A stretch of DNA of 64,000 nucleotides from Streptococcus pneumoniae. Its GTDB lineage: Bacteria; Bacillota; Bacilli; Lactobacillales; Streptococcaceae. Positions 1 to 11,793 of the stretch are shown here, in pieces. The number at the start of each line of letters is the position of its first letter. The first letter of the stretch is position 1. Made by a program: the position numbers and the translations under genes. The notes below the pieces were generated by a model. The model saw only the letters and a list, made by a program, of their open reading frames with translations, was not told the DNA's origin and did not search any database. Location of the stretch: positions 1-64,000 of the forward strand of contig NZ_CRPU01000005.1 in the NCBI RefSeq assembly GCF_001096185.1, in the 5' to 3' direction.

Positions 1-39
1 CTCAGTCCTGTGCAATACAGAACTAAATCCTTCGGATAA
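1..39 (+). CDS. IS3-family transposase OrfB, C-terminal 12 residues only
   Basis: Reading frame 1 from base 1 encodes LSPVQYRTKSFG and then TAA. This is the typical end of IS3-family OrfB integrases (L-S/T-P-V-Q-Y/F-R). The catalytic DDE core lies upstream of the window. Codon 1 here is not the start. Confidence 0.65.
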   Translation, partial: LSPVQYRTKSFG

Positions 40-70
40 ATTAATTGTCTAACTTTTTGGGGTCAGTACA
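1..70 (+). mobile_element. Right end of an IS3-family insertion sequence
   Basis: The window opens inside an insertion sequence. The last codons of an IS3-type OrfB transposase are followed by a short AT-rich tail and a terminal inverted repeat at about 46-70, which reads in reverse as TGTACTGACCCC followed by AAAAAGTTAGACA, a terminus I associate with IS150/IS861-like elements of streptococci. The other end lies outside the window, so completeness and target duplication cannot be judged. Confidence 0.7.
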
Positions 71-133
71 ATCTACACCTACTATTATGCGTTTTTATCA
101 TTTTGAATCCTTTTGCTCACGATATTACTATAG

Positions 134-174
134 AAAAAGATTTGATTCTGTTTCTCACACAATCAAATCTTTTT
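134..174 (-). terminator. Rho-independent terminator after ezrA
   Basis: Perfect 14-bp arms (134-147 and 161-174, AAAAAGATTTGATT and its complement) flank a 13-nt loop directly below the ezrA stop. U/A-rich arms make it plausible in both directions, so it also shields ezrA from the IS. Confidence 0.75.
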
Positions 175-180
175 CTTTTA

Positions 181-1908
181 TTAAAAACGAATTGTTTCAC
201 GTGTTTTCTCATATGAGGTAACAAAGCGATTGGTTACACCAGGCTCTGCCACTTCTAATGCTTGAGAAATCTTGTCAAATGAAGCGTGATAATCAAATTC
301 TTTTTCAAAAATATCTAAAGCTTCGTTAAATGCTTCTTGAATGCGTTCATCAAATGAGCGATAGCGGTTAGAATATTGTAATAATTGTTCTGTCAAAGTT
401 GCATATTGTACAATATTATAAGTTTCCGTTTCTAAAGCTTCCATATCATTCGTTGCAATTTCAAGAACTCGGGTAACAGATTCAATGTTAATCATTTTTT
501 GTTCTAACTCAACCATTAAATCCTCGGTATTATTGCTTGCCGTAAAGAATAACTTCAAGAAAGTTTGTGGAATACCTGGCAGATTGCGTTTTTCCATGTA
601 TCGCTTGATAGTATGAAGACGATTGACATAAACATTGGCCTTTTGACGTGCATTGATATCATCTTTCTCAATTTGTGTCAGGCGCTCACTAACTGAAATT
701 TGCTCATCTTCAATATCTTTTAGTTGAGTTTGTAAATCCTCAAGATTTTCTTCAAGAACTGAATAAGCTTGGGTTGGTTCTTCTTGATTTGAAGTTACCT
801 CAACAATAGCTGCCTCAAAACTCTCTAATTCTGTCTGAATACGACGAACATGGCTTGCAGCTGTCTCAGGAAGTAAATAGGTCTTGCTCAAACGTGCAAT
901 ATCTTCTCCCAATAAAGTATTATTCTCTTTCATATGTTGAAGGTAAGTTGGAAGAGTTGCAAGTAGATTTTCCACTACTTTCTGAGCAGCAATTTCTCGA
1001 GTAAAAATATCATACAAGGCATTGATTTCCTCTTGTGCCTGTCCATTCTCATATTCGGCATTATCCAATTCCAACTGACGAATATTCTCTTGGTTTTTCT
1101 TGAATGCTTCATAAAGCAAGTGGAAACGTGCTTCAATATCCGTTTCAACAAAATGATAATTAGCATCAATTAGCTTACGATAACCGGCTTCTAAATCTTC
1201 TAGTTGATCTGGTAGCTCTTTAGATAATGTTGTTACAATTGCTGGTATACGATCAACAATATGTGTCAAAGCCAAGATATGATTTTCAGCATTATCCAAA
1301 ATCACAGCAGCTTCTACTGGGTCACCCGATGAATTCAAGGTTACAAATTGTGAAAATTCAGATTGGATATTTTCTAATTGTTTTTCAATTTCATCCAAGG
1401 CTTGACCATACTGTTCTGAATTTTCAGCAACTCTATGCTGAAGTTCCTCAAATAAATCCAAAGCATGAAGAACACGACCACTATTTTTAGATTCTTGCTT
1501 CTCTAAGTCTGCCAAAGCATTGCGAATTTCAGCAATATCTTCTTCAATCAAAGTAATTTGACTCTCAATTTGGTCAATTTGATGACTGGCCTTGAGAAAA
1601 CGAAATGAATGGTTATAGCCTTCTGCTTCAAAGAGATTATTTTCAATATCGGCAAAAGAGTTGAGAGATAAATCGACCCATTTTTGATTCCATTCACGGA
1701 AAGCCACTTGACTTTGTCCAATCAAGTGCATATTTTTTACAGCTTCCACTTCATCATTTACTGGAAGATTGTATAGTTCTTCTTTTCTTTCTTCTAGCGC
1801 CTCTAATCTTCCCTCGTTTCGCTTACGTAGAAAGATTGCCACTACATAAGCCAGAACTAAAATGACTGCAATTGCAACCATTAAATAAATTAGTTGTCCA
1901 TTAGACAT
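181..1908 (-). CDS. ezrA: Septation ring formation regulator EzrA
   Basis: Membrane-anchored spectrin-like protein that binds FtsZ at the inner face of the membrane and controls Z-ring number and placement; in streptococci it also links division to peripheral wall synthesis. The 575-residue product starts MSNGQLIYLMVAIAV: one N-terminal membrane span (about residues 4-26), then a basic stretch (RKRNEGR) and a long Glu/Gln/Leu-rich coiled-coil body, the expected EzrA plan and length. I use the ATG at 1908 because AAGGAG lies a few bases upstream; a TTG 9 codons earlier has no such site. It follows gyrB on the same strand, with a 54-base gap from the longer frame. Confidence 0.95.
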   Translation of the reverse strand: MSNGQLIYLMVAIAVILVLAYVVAIFLRKRNEGRLEALEERKEELYNLPVNDEVEAVKNMHLIGQSQVAFREWNQKWVDLSLNSFADIENNLFEAEGYNHSFRFLKASHQIDQIESQITLIEEDIAEIRNALADLEKQESKNSGRVLHALDLFEELQHRVAENSEQYGQALDEIEKQLENIQSEFSQFVTLNSSGDPVEAAVILDNAENHILALTHIVDRIPAIVTTLSKELPDQLEDLEAGYRKLIDANYHFVETDIEARFHLLYEAFKKNQENIRQLELDNAEYENGQAQEEINALYDIFTREIAAQKVVENLLATLPTYLQHMKENNTLLGEDIARLSKTYLLPETAASHVRRIQTELESFEAAIVEVTSNQEEPTQAYSVLEENLEDLQTQLKDIEDEQISVSERLTQIEKDDINARQKANVYVNRLHTIKRYMEKRNLPGIPQTFLKLFFTASNNTEDLMVELEQKMINIESVTRVLEIATNDMEALETETYNIVQYATLTEQLLQYSNRYRSFDERIQEAFNEALDIFEKEFDYHASFDKISQALEVAEPGVTNRFVTSYEKTRETIRF

Positions 1909-1989
1909 ATCAAACTCCTTTTTTACTTGAAACAATCGTAATGATTATATCATATTTTTTAGACCAAGGGAACTACTTCTCCCAATTTT

Positions 1990-4514
<2,525 letters not shown>

Positions 4515-4530
4515 ACCCTTCATTATAGCA
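4515..4530 (-). promoter_or_regulatory. Extended -10 promoter giving a probable leaderless HAD-gyrB transcript
   Basis: TGCTATAAT (-10 hexamer at 4522-4527) is followed after exactly 7 bases by the ATG at 4514. No clear -35 is seen. The predicted start of transcription coincides with the A of the ATG. Confidence 0.6.
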
Positions 4531-4575
4531 TTTTTTTATGAAAAAAGCGATGATTTCCCTGAGTTTTCCACATAA

Positions 4576-4600
4576 AAAACGAGAGAATAACTCCCGTTTT
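4576..4600 (-). terminator. Terminator after the DJ-1/PfpI gene
   Basis: AAAACGAGAG and CTCCCGTTTT pair around AATAA just past the stop at 4599; the minus-strand transcript ends in U-rich sequence. Confidence 0.65.
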
Positions 4601-5153
4601 ACTGATTGTTACCAAAGACATCTCGATAGAGCATTCCTGTTCGTAAACTCTCTGCGTCCCCTCCTAGTTGCTCCACCAACTCGTAGGCAAAAGCAAGGGC
4701 TGTAGAGGGACCTCGACTGGTTGTCAAATGACCATCTACCACTACTGTTTCCTTTACATATTGACCATCAAGGATTTGCTCTTGAACACCATCGTAACAA
4801 GTGTACTGCTTATTTTTCAATACCCCTGCTTGATTGAGAGCAATTGGTGCCGCACAAATGGCTGCTAGTTTTTTTCCTTCTCGTTCGAATCTTTGCAACT
4901 CTTGCATCAAGGCCTGATTGTCTCGCAAATGTGCAGAACCAGGCATTCCGCCAGGAAGGACAATCATATCATAGTCTGATAAATCTCCATCAAAGACACG
5001 ATCTGCACTTACTTGGATTGCATGCGAACCCGTTACTTGCTCTTCAAAACCAACCATATCACAAGTGATATTGGCGCGACGCAAGACATCTACAACTGTC
5101 AAGGCTTCAATTTCTTCAAAGCCCTGAGCCAACATAACTGCTACTTTTACCAT
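4599..5153 (-). CDS. DJ-1/PfpI family protein
   Basis: 184-residue class I glutamine amidotransferase-like protein of the DJ-1/ThiJ group; relatives act as glyoxalases/deglycases or redox-stress chaperones. Seen: a nucleophile elbow AAICAAPIAL whose Cys (about residue 100) is the conserved reactive cysteine, an upstream LPGGMPGSAHL loop, and GHLTTSRGPST near the C-terminus, typical of YajL-like members. Start ATG at 5153 is preceded by AGGAG. It is 10 bases below rodA and probably transcribed with it. The exact substrate cannot be told from sequence. Confidence 0.88.
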   Translation of the reverse strand: MVKVAVMLAQGFEEIEALTVVDVLRRANITCDMVGFEEQVTGSHAIQVSADRVFDGDLSDYDMIVLPGGMPGSAHLRDNQALMQELQRFEREGKKLAAICAAPIALNQAGVLKNKQYTCYDGVQEQILDGQYVKETVVVDGHLTTSRGPSTALAFAYELVEQLGGDAESLRTGMLYRDVFGNNQ

Positions 5154-5163
5154 GATTTTCTCC

Positions 5164-6387
5164 TTATTTAATTTGTTTTAATACAACCTTTTTCCGCTTG
5201 AATCGGACTTTTCCGCTCTTTTCTTCAGCTAGATTAGTCTGGTAACTCATCGATAAAAGCAAGCCAACACCAATCAAATTACTGATAATAGCCGATCCTC
5301 CTTGCGAAATGAAAGGCAGTGGAATCCCCGTCAAAGGAAGCAAGCCCGTCACAGCACCGACATTCTCAAAGATGTGGAAGAGCAACATCATAATCAAACC
5401 TGTGGAAATATAGGTGTAGAACTGGTTATTTGATTTAAGAGTAATCTTCAACATACGGTAAATCAGCATGAGGTAAAGGGCGATAACAAGGACAGAGCCA
5501 ATAAAGCCAAAATCTTCTGCGATAACCGTGAAAATCATATCCGACTCTCGAACTGGAATAAGCAGATTAGAAGCATTAAACCCTTGTCCAAACAAGCCAC
5601 CACTACCAATCGCAATCTGCCCTTGAGCCTGTTGGTAAGTGGTTGTTTGGGCAAAGTCGAATGGATTGAGCCAAGCCAAGATCCGATTGATTTGGTAGGT
5701 CGGCATTCCCAGTTGATGGAGAAAAGCCCGGCCGTCCTTGCTGATAAAAACAGCTAAGAAACCAGCAATTCCTGTTACAGCAGTCACAAATACTGGGATA
5801 ATAATTTTCCAAGAAACCCCTGATAATAAAACGATTCCTGAGAAAATGGCTACAAAAACCAAAGCCGTCCCCAAGTCACTTTGAAGTGCCAAAAGAACTA
5901 GGACTGGAATAGTAAAGAGAATCATCCAGAAAATCAATAAGAAGTCCAGCGGAACTGTGCGTCTCCATTCCTTATGTTTTTTGGTAAATTGGACAATGAC
6001 ACGGGCCAACATGAGGATATAGGATATCTTCATAAATTCTGACGGTTGGAATAGGGTAATTCCATTTACCGATACCCAGTTTTTGGCACCCGTTGATGCA
6101 ACTAGGCTTGGATTATAAAAGACAATTGGCAAGACCATGAGTCCCAAGCCTAAAATATATAGAAAGGGGGTCACCTTCCAAAGAAACTCTGTATTGAAGA
6201 GCATGACGATAAAACCAATCACCAGCCCCAAGGCAATCCAGGCGACCTGCTGCCCTAAAATGGGCAGAATATTGTTTGGATAATCATGACTAACGGCTAT
6301 ATAAATAGCCACCACGCCAATAACCAGTAGAAAAAATACTGGCAAGAGCAAACTATAATCGACTCTAGAGTCGAGAGAACGTTTCAT
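5164..6387 (-). CDS. rodA: RodA, SEDS-family peptidoglycan glycosyltransferase
   Basis: Polytopic membrane polymerase of lipid II that works with a class B PBP in peripheral wall elongation. About 10 membrane spans across 407 residues. Seen: signature PLPFISQGGSAIISNLIGVGLLLS near the C-terminus, LQSDLGTALVF with the essential SEDS Asp, and GSGGLFGQGFNAS. Start ATG at 6387 (MKRSLDSRVD) with AAGG upstream gives the length I recall for the pneumococcal protein; a longer frame to 6414 adds 9 residues without a better site. Shape and conserved residues do not separate RodA from FtsW perfectly, but neighbourhood favours RodA. Confidence 0.92.
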   Translation of the reverse strand: MKRSLDSRVDYSLLLPVFFLLVIGVVAIYIAVSHDYPNNILPILGQQVAWIALGLVIGFIVMLFNTEFLWKVTPFLYILGLGLMVLPIVFYNPSLVASTGAKNWVSVNGITLFQPSEFMKISYILMLARVIVQFTKKHKEWRRTVPLDFLLIFWMILFTIPVLVLLALQSDLGTALVFVAIFSGIVLLSGVSWKIIIPVFVTAVTGIAGFLAVFISKDGRAFLHQLGMPTYQINRILAWLNPFDFAQTTTYQQAQGQIAIGSGGLFGQGFNASNLLIPVRESDMIFTVIAEDFGFIGSVLVIALYLMLIYRMLKITLKSNNQFYTYISTGLIMMLLFHIFENVGAVTGLLPLTGIPLPFISQGGSAIISNLIGVGLLLSMSYQTNLAEEKSGKVRFKRKKVVLKQIK

Positions 6388-6423
6388 ATACACTAACCTT
6401 ATACTTTCATACAATACTATTTA

Positions 6424-8874
6424 TCAAAGTTCATTTAAAAATTTATCAATAGCCTCATTAACTTCAGATTGAGCGATCGTTGTAACGCTCGCTTCTTTTG
6501 CTAGAGATGCTACTATCTGTTTGCCATATCGCTTTCCGACGATTCTTCTATCCAGAATGAGGGTTAAAGAACGTTGGTGTTCACGTCTCATACTTCTTCC
6601 CAAAGCCTGTTTTAAACGAATAATGGCCATGGGTAATTGATAATCATAAAAGGCATTTTTCCCTTCTTGAATTAGTTCCTGATTGATCTTTTTCGTCAAG
6701 GGCTCTTGAGGATTTTGGAAAGGAAGTCTCGGTACAACCTGAATCACAAAAGGATGACTTGAAAAATCGACTCCTTCCCAGAAACTTGCTGCACCAAGCA
6801 GGATTTGTTGTTCACCTTTTTCAAAGCGTTTCTTTAGCTGATGAACATCCCCATTTTTATACTGGGCCAAGTGGCTAACTGGAAGTAAATCCGATACTGC
6901 TAGAAGCATGTCTTTAGCAGTAAAGAGAACTAAAATCGGTTGCTGGAAAGCTCGAATTTCCACTAGTAAATCAGCTACCTCTCTGGCATAAACTTCTAAG
7001 GAGGTTTCTGTTACCAAGGGAAAATCCTTGACCAAGACCACTTCTTGATCCTGTTTTTTACCAGCTTCAATCTTAAGAAATTTGGCTTCAGGATAGCCTA
7101 ACAGGTCTGCCAAAGAAACTCTTTGACTAATCTCAAGAGTGGCCGACACTCCCAAGACTTGACATGAATCAGGCACTAAAGAAGATAGAAGAATACGGCC
7201 TGATTTCGTAGAAGAAATCTGAATTTTCTTTTGACTCGTTTCAATTGCTTCAAGCCAGTAATCTAGGTCAGCTGTAAAATAGCGAACCAGCTCCTCAAAG
7301 CCTTCTACTTCTAATTCTGAAAAATACTGGTGGAGATTGGCAAGAGAATCTAAGATATTTTTCTTAGATTTTCCAGACTGAAATTGTTCAATCAAGTAAA
7401 GGCACTCAAATCGAATACTTTCTAGTATTCGTTGCTGGACCTTATTTTGCTCCTCCAGTAAAGCCTTATCAAGCAAATCGATAATAGACTGGATATCGTA
7501 GGTCTCTTGAAGCAGATTTTCTAGAGCTAACAAAATCTTTTGAACTTCATCAATAATCAATAAACGGTCACTGACAAATTCAGGATTATCTTCAAGTCTG
7601 GTTACAAGATAGGCATGATTGGTCACTAAAAGTTTGCAGGTTTGTGCCCTTTCTTGACTACGTTTCCAAAAATCTTCCGTCACAAATAAGCTTTGAGATG
7701 ATAAATTTCCGTCATGACGAAGATCTGTCAGAAAATGTTGGTAACGGTAGAGTTGCCCAATTTCATCCAAATCTCCTGTCTCTGTCTCAGTCAGCCAGAC
7801 CAAGACTTGCATTTTAAAGCGTCTAAATAAGCGATTTTCATCATTTTCCTGCAAGGAACGATAAAAGGAATCCAGCTTCAGATAATTGTGTGGTCCCTTT
7901 AAACTATGAATATCTATATGGAACACTTCCTTGAGACGTTTACCTTCTTCTTCCATGATCTGATTTTGAAGAATCTTTGTCGGAACGCTAAGAACAATTT
8001 GTCGCTCTTTGGCTTGAGATAAAGCGGGTAAGAGATAACCATAGGTTTTCCCAATCCCTGTCGGTGCTTGAATCAGAGAGACAGGCTCATCTTTCAATAG
8101 CAAGCCAACCTCTTTAGCAAAACGTTCTTGTTCCTCCCTCACTTCAAGGTTCAATAGAGAAATGTTTTTAGAAAAATCTTGAGATAGTTTTCGTGACTTC
8201 AGAGGATCTGCAGTTTTCTTGAAATATAGCCCTTGAACTTGGACCAAATCTGGAGAAGTCAGGATAGATTGGTTGCGATAAATTTCCTCAATAACCAAGT
8301 AGGACTCATATAGGAGGGCATCAGCCATTTCCAGCAAGCGTTCCAAGAGACCTTTAGGAAGCTGGGCCATCTTTTCCCGTAGAAATAAGAGTAATTCCGC
8401 AGTAGCTTGGGCATCTGAAAGGGCTGTATGAGCGTGTTTTAGAGGAATTCCTAATTCTCGACACAATATCGGCAAGCTATATTTTTCCAGTTCTGGGAAA
8501 AAGACCTGGGCCAATTCGACCGTGTCAACACGAGGATTTCTTAGTTCATAGCCTTCAAAAAATAAATTTTCCGCCAAGAGATTAGCATCAAACTGAACAT
8601 TATGGGCTACAAAAATCCCATCCTCCACCAAGTCAAAGATTTTTCTAGCAACTTGTGAAAAATCAGGTGCTTGCGCCAGACGTTGGTCTGTCAATCCTGT
8701 CAGTTCTTTGATATGAGCATCCAAGGATTCATGGGGATTGACATCCGTCGTATAGTGATTGACGATTTTTCCGTCCTCAATCACGACAATTCCCACTTGG
8801 ATAATTTTAGCCTTACTACCTGTGCTAGTTGCCTCTAAATCAACCACAACATAGCGATTACCAATCGTTTTCAT
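6424..8874 (-). CDS. dinG: DinG-family helicase with N-terminal DEDDh exonuclease domain
   Basis: 816-residue fusion of a 3'-5' exonuclease and an XPD/DinG-type superfamily 2 helicase, the Gram-positive DinG form implicated in DNA repair. Exonuclease: VVDLEATSTG (DxE), HNVQFDANLL, HTALSDAQAT with the DEDDh His/Asp. Helicase: Walker A APTGIGKTYG (about 265-275), LLIIDEVQ as motif II (DEVQ, not DEAH), and QALGRSMRREHQRS as motif VI. The four-Cys iron-sulphur cluster of E. coli DinG is not evident. Start ATG at 8874 has no Shine-Dalgarno and lies 8 bases from an extended -10. rodA follows closely. Confidence 0.9.
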   Translation of the reverse strand: MKTIGNRYVVVDLEATSTGSKAKIIQVGIVVIEDGKIVNHYTTDVNPHESLDAHIKELTGLTDQRLAQAPDFSQVARKIFDLVEDGIFVAHNVQFDANLLAENLFFEGYELRNPRVDTVELAQVFFPELEKYSLPILCRELGIPLKHAHTALSDAQATAELLLFLREKMAQLPKGLLERLLEMADALLYESYLVIEEIYRNQSILTSPDLVQVQGLYFKKTADPLKSRKLSQDFSKNISLLNLEVREEQERFAKEVGLLLKDEPVSLIQAPTGIGKTYGYLLPALSQAKERQIVLSVPTKILQNQIMEEEGKRLKEVFHIDIHSLKGPHNYLKLDSFYRSLQENDENRLFRRFKMQVLVWLTETETGDLDEIGQLYRYQHFLTDLRHDGNLSSQSLFVTEDFWKRSQERAQTCKLLVTNHAYLVTRLEDNPEFVSDRLLIIDEVQKILLALENLLQETYDIQSIIDLLDKALLEEQNKVQQRILESIRFECLYLIEQFQSGKSKKNILDSLANLHQYFSELEVEGFEELVRYFTADLDYWLEAIETSQKKIQISSTKSGRILLSSLVPDSCQVLGVSATLEISQRVSLADLLGYPEAKFLKIEAGKKQDQEVVLVKDFPLVTETSLEVYAREVADLLVEIRAFQQPILVLFTAKDMLLAVSDLLPVSHLAQYKNGDVHQLKKRFEKGEQQILLGAASFWEGVDFSSHPFVIQVVPRLPFQNPQEPLTKKINQELIQEGKNAFYDYQLPMAIIRLKQALGRSMRREHQRSLTLILDRRIVGKRYGKQIVASLAKEASVTTIAQSEVNEAIDKFLNEL

Positions 8875-8892
8875 TATAAAAAATTATACCAA
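8875..8892 (-). promoter_or_regulatory. Extended -10 promoter, probable leaderless dinG mRNA
   Basis: TGGTATAAT (hexamer 8883-8888) is separated by 8 T/A bases from the dinG ATG at 8874, too close for a ribosome binding site. Confidence 0.55.
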
Positions 8893-9024
8893 AAAAAGGG
8901 CCATTTGGCACCTGCAAACATGGGATAATTTTCAAACTCAAGAAGGTTACTTGCCTTAAAAATCCTAGCAAATAGAGCATCCTAGCCTGCTGATTTTTTT
9001 AAAATAGTGAAGAAATACGAAAAA

Positions 9025-9060
9025 TTGAGAGAAGAAATATTTGCATCTTCCTTCTCTCAA
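9025..9060 (-). terminator. Terminator after the U32 protease gene
   Basis: Arms TTGAGAGAAG (9025-9034) and CTTCTCTCAA (9051-9060) pair perfectly; minus-strand RNA continues into UUUUUCG. Confidence 0.8.
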
Positions 9061-9073
9061 CGAATCATTTACT

Positions 9074-10003
9074 TTATTTAACCATATCAGGATCGTAATC
9101 ATAAAATCCTGTATCAAGGAAACGGTTTTTAGGGTGTAACTTGCGCACTTCTTCATCCAGCAAGAAGGCTTGGTCATGGCTAAAGTTGCCCTCTTGAATC
9201 AAGCTACGCGCTTGGATAAAGAGTTTTGCAATCTCAACAAAGTTCTGACCAGGAGTGTAGAGCCCTTCTAGTTTCCAGTGAGTAAAACCATGCTCCACCA
9301 ATTCTGTTAATTTGGTCATCAAATCAAGGTCATTGTTGGCAAAGATGTGGGTACCATGATTGTCTTCAAAAATGGAATAGTGGCTCTCTGGGTCACTTGG
9401 CTCAGCCAAGAAAAGGTCACGCTTGCGAGTCTTTTCATCATCGATATGTGTAAAGTTATAATAATTTTGCAAGAGCGGACGTTTAGAATGATGGATGACA
9501 CTGGCACCGTAAACCAAAACTTCAGCAGGAATTTCCAAAATCTCTGGCATTTTGAAGAGTTCAGCTGATGGAATTTCACGCGCCAAAACAGCCTCAGATG
9601 CGCCAGCCTTTTGTCCCCAGAAGTTAATCTGACGACTGCTAGTCACCATAGTTGAAGCATCGTAGATGGTCTTAAAGGAATAACCATCGCGATTGACTAC
9701 GTAAAAGACACCTGCATCCCCAATCGTAATGTAATCGGTCTTAATTTCTTCCAAGAAATCGAGGAAGGGCTTGATACGATCCATCATGTCTTGGTGCATA
9801 AGAGCATTGACTGCAACAATCAATTCCTTACCTTCTTCATGAACCAACTTAGCAATTTCACGCAATTGGTCATGACTAAAGGTTGTTGGCAGACGAAGGC
9901 CAAAATCTTTCTCGCCAACATAGATACGGTCTACGCCAGCCTCAAGCAGTTGTTCAACTTGTTCAATACTTTCAGCAGTTGCTGTAATGATAATCTTTTC
10001 CAT
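9074..10003 (-). CDS. U32-family peptidase / RlhA-like protein
   Basis: 309-residue member of peptidase family U32. In other bacteria, U32 proteins are collagenase-like proteases or partner proteins in rRNA/tRNA hydroxylation; the activity of this one cannot be assigned. Seen: N-terminal TIM-barrel-like segment with LEAGVDRIYVGEKDFGLRL, the IGDAGVFYVVNRDG core, and HWKLEGLYTPGQNFVEI near the end, where family signatures with Lys/Glu fall. The C-terminal Cys-rich region of long U32 proteins is absent. ATG at 10003 has no Shine-Dalgarno; TGGTATAAT ends 7 bases upstream. Transcribed alone. Confidence 0.82.
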   Translation of the reverse strand: MEKIIITATAESIEQVEQLLEAGVDRIYVGEKDFGLRLPTTFSHDQLREIAKLVHEEGKELIVAVNALMHQDMMDRIKPFLDFLEEIKTDYITIGDAGVFYVVNRDGYSFKTIYDASTMVTSSRQINFWGQKAGASEAVLAREIPSAELFKMPEILEIPAEVLVYGASVIHHSKRPLLQNYYNFTHIDDEKTRKRDLFLAEPSDPESHYSIFEDNHGTHIFANNDLDLMTKLTELVEHGFTHWKLEGLYTPGQNFVEIAKLFIQARSLIQEGNFSHDQAFLLDEEVRKLHPKNRFLDTGFYDYDPDMVK

Positions 10004-10020
10004 AAGAAAAATTATACCAC
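10004..10020 (-). promoter_or_regulatory. Extended -10 promoter, probable leaderless U32 mRNA
   Basis: TGGTATAAT (hexamer 10011-10016) then exactly 7 bases to the ATG at 10003. Confidence 0.6.
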
Positions 10021-10142
10021 ATTTCTAGCAAATCAGCTATTCTTTAAAAATGAAAAGGTACTTTATTCTTTTTGTAACCTTTCTGTAATAATTCTCTGCT
10101 GAAAAAATGATAAAATAGGTATGTACTGTTAAGGAGAGAATC

Positions 10143-10430
10143 ATGCCCGTAAGAAAATTACAATCCTATGAGGTAGACTATAAAGAAGAATTAAACCAGC
10201 AACTTCCTCATTATCAAGCTTATACACCTGAAGCACAAGCTGATAGCAATCTCAAAGAAATTTTATTTTTTGTCAATATCGCTGTTTTTTGTATCTGCAT
10301 TGCCATCTTTAGTTTTATCTTTTTATCATTAAAATTAACAACTGTGCTCGCCTTACCTGCAGCAATAGCATCCAGCTTACTTGTTTTAAAAGTCCAACGC
10401 TCTGTTATCAAACGAAAACTTAAAAAATAA
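10143..10430 (+). CDS. DUF3270-family small membrane protein
   Basis: 95-residue protein found in streptococci, function unknown. A soluble, charged N-terminal half (to about residue 42) is followed by two adjacent membrane spans (about 43-65 and 67-85) and a basic tail KRKLKK, suggesting a hairpin in the membrane with both ends inside. AAGGAG precedes the ATG. It lies convergent to ciaH and shares its terminator; there is no partner gene. Confidence 0.8.
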   Translation: MPVRKLQSYEVDYKEELNQQLPHYQAYTPEAQADSNLKEILFFVNIAVFCICIAIFSFIFLSLKLTTVLALPAAIASSLLVLKVQRSVIKRKLKK

Positions 10431-10464
10431 ACATATCGCCCCGTCCGGAGCGATATGTTTATTT
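10425..10464. terminator. Bidirectional terminator between DUF3270 gene and ciaH
   Basis: 15-bp perfect arms (10425-10439 and 10450-10464; AAATAAACATATCGC) around a GC-rich 10-nt loop. It overlaps the last codons of ciaH and serves both converging genes. Confidence 0.88.
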
Positions 10465-11793
10465 TTTCTTTTTAGATGGTATGTGAATGGCAATCTTCAC
10501 TTCAAAGATTGTTCCTTTCGGTTTATTATCTTTGACAGTAATGGTTCCTTTTAGGGCATCTACAATTTGCTTGGCTAGGGATAATCCTAAACCAAAACCA
10601 CCTTTTTGCCGGGTTCTAGCCTTGTCTACTCGATAAAAACGGTCAAAAATTTTCTTTTTATCTTCTGTCGAAATACCGACTCCATTATCAGAAACAAGTA
10701 AATACAGATTGCGATCGGTCGCCGAGATAAGAAAATCAATTTCACCATCCTCTTCAGTATATTTGACAGCATTATCGAAGAGAATCGTCATCAACTGCTT
10801 CAAGAGAAGCTGATCCGTCACAATCGGACGATGGATCCGATTTTCAAAACGGAAGACACGGTCATTTTCCGAAGCAATCATTTCATAGTTTGTAAAAGTC
10901 ATATTGAAAAAACTGGTTGGAACTTCTGCAAGTTCCGGCTTAATCCCATCATCTCTACGAGCTAAATTCAACAAGTTTGTTGTCAAAAAACGCATATTTC
11001 GGACTTCTTCCAAACTCGATGCAATGCTTTCGCTCACATCCATAATGGTAGCTTCTGGCTTACGGAAAAGGGTCTCTAGGCGATTTTGCAAAACTGCAAG
11101 TGGAGTTCGTAACTCATGACTGGCATTTTCCACAAAGGACTGTTGCTTCTGCATGCTCTCAAGAAGAGGACGAACACTGACCCTAGCTAGATAGAGACTG
11201 GCAAGCAAAGACAAAATCCAGAAACTAGCCATCACGACCACAATCAATTGCTCATGCTTTTGACTGGCCTGCTCCAACTGACTGGTATTTATCAAGACAG
11301 CAGCATACTTGATATTGGTTGAAACCGAACTGATATTGGTTTCCATCAAAATCATACGATAGATTTCTTCCTGCCCATAGCTATTAAAAACCTGAATCTG
11401 GTAGATATGGCCTAGTTCTTTCTTTTCTAACTTAATCTTATCCAAGCCCAAAAATCGATTTCCAGAAAGGAGTTGGGTAAAATTCTTATCAAAAAGAATG
11501 ACTTCTGTATTGGAACTGACATTGGGTTTCACCTCAGTCTTGCCAGTATCTGTAGCGGCATTCTCTAAATCTTTAATCTCTTCTGTTGCCCTATTTACTG
11601 CAAGCTGAATAACCGCCTGAGGATTGTTACTCAAGCCATGGAGCGTATCATCCACCGAAGTATAAAGACTCGAATGCATGACTTGTAAAATAATCAGAGT
11701 CATGGTAGAGAAAATCAGAGTGAAGACACCAAAGTTGCGGATAAAATAACTAAAGTCATCCGCATACCATGTTTTTTTTAGTTTACTGAACAT
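10459..11793 (-). CDS. ciaH: Sensor histidine kinase CiaH
   Basis: Membrane sensor kinase of the CiaRH system, which controls competence, beta-lactam tolerance, stress and virulence genes. 444 residues: span 1 at about 21-40, an extracytoplasmic loop to about 180, span 2 at about 183-203, then HisKA with [10 protein letters not shown] (phospho-acceptor His226) and HATPase_c with [16 protein letters not shown] and [12 protein letters not shown]. All catalytic boxes are intact. It overlaps ciaR by 11 bases, so translation is probably coupled. Confidence 0.97.
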   Translation of the reverse strand: MFSKLKKTWYADDFSYFIRNFGVFTLIFSTMTLIILQVMHSSLYTSVDDTLHGLSNNPQAVIQLAVNRATEEIKDLENAATDTGKTEVKPNVSSNTEVILFDKNFTQLLSGNRFLGLDKIKLEKKELGHIYQIQVFNSYGQEEIYRMILMETNISSVSTNIKYAAVLINTSQLEQASQKHEQLIVVVMASFWILSLLASLYLARVSVRPLLESMQKQQSFVENASHELRTPLAVLQNRLETLFRKPEATIMDVSESIASSLEEVRNMRFLTTNLLNLARRDDGIKPELAEVPTSFFNMTFTNYEMIASENDRVFRFENRIHRPIVTDQLLLKQLMTILFDNAVKYTEEDGEIDFLISATDRNLYLLVSDNGVGISTEDKKKIFDRFYRVDKARTRQKGGFGLGLSLAKQIVDALKGTITVKDNKPKGTIFEVKIAIHIPSKKKK

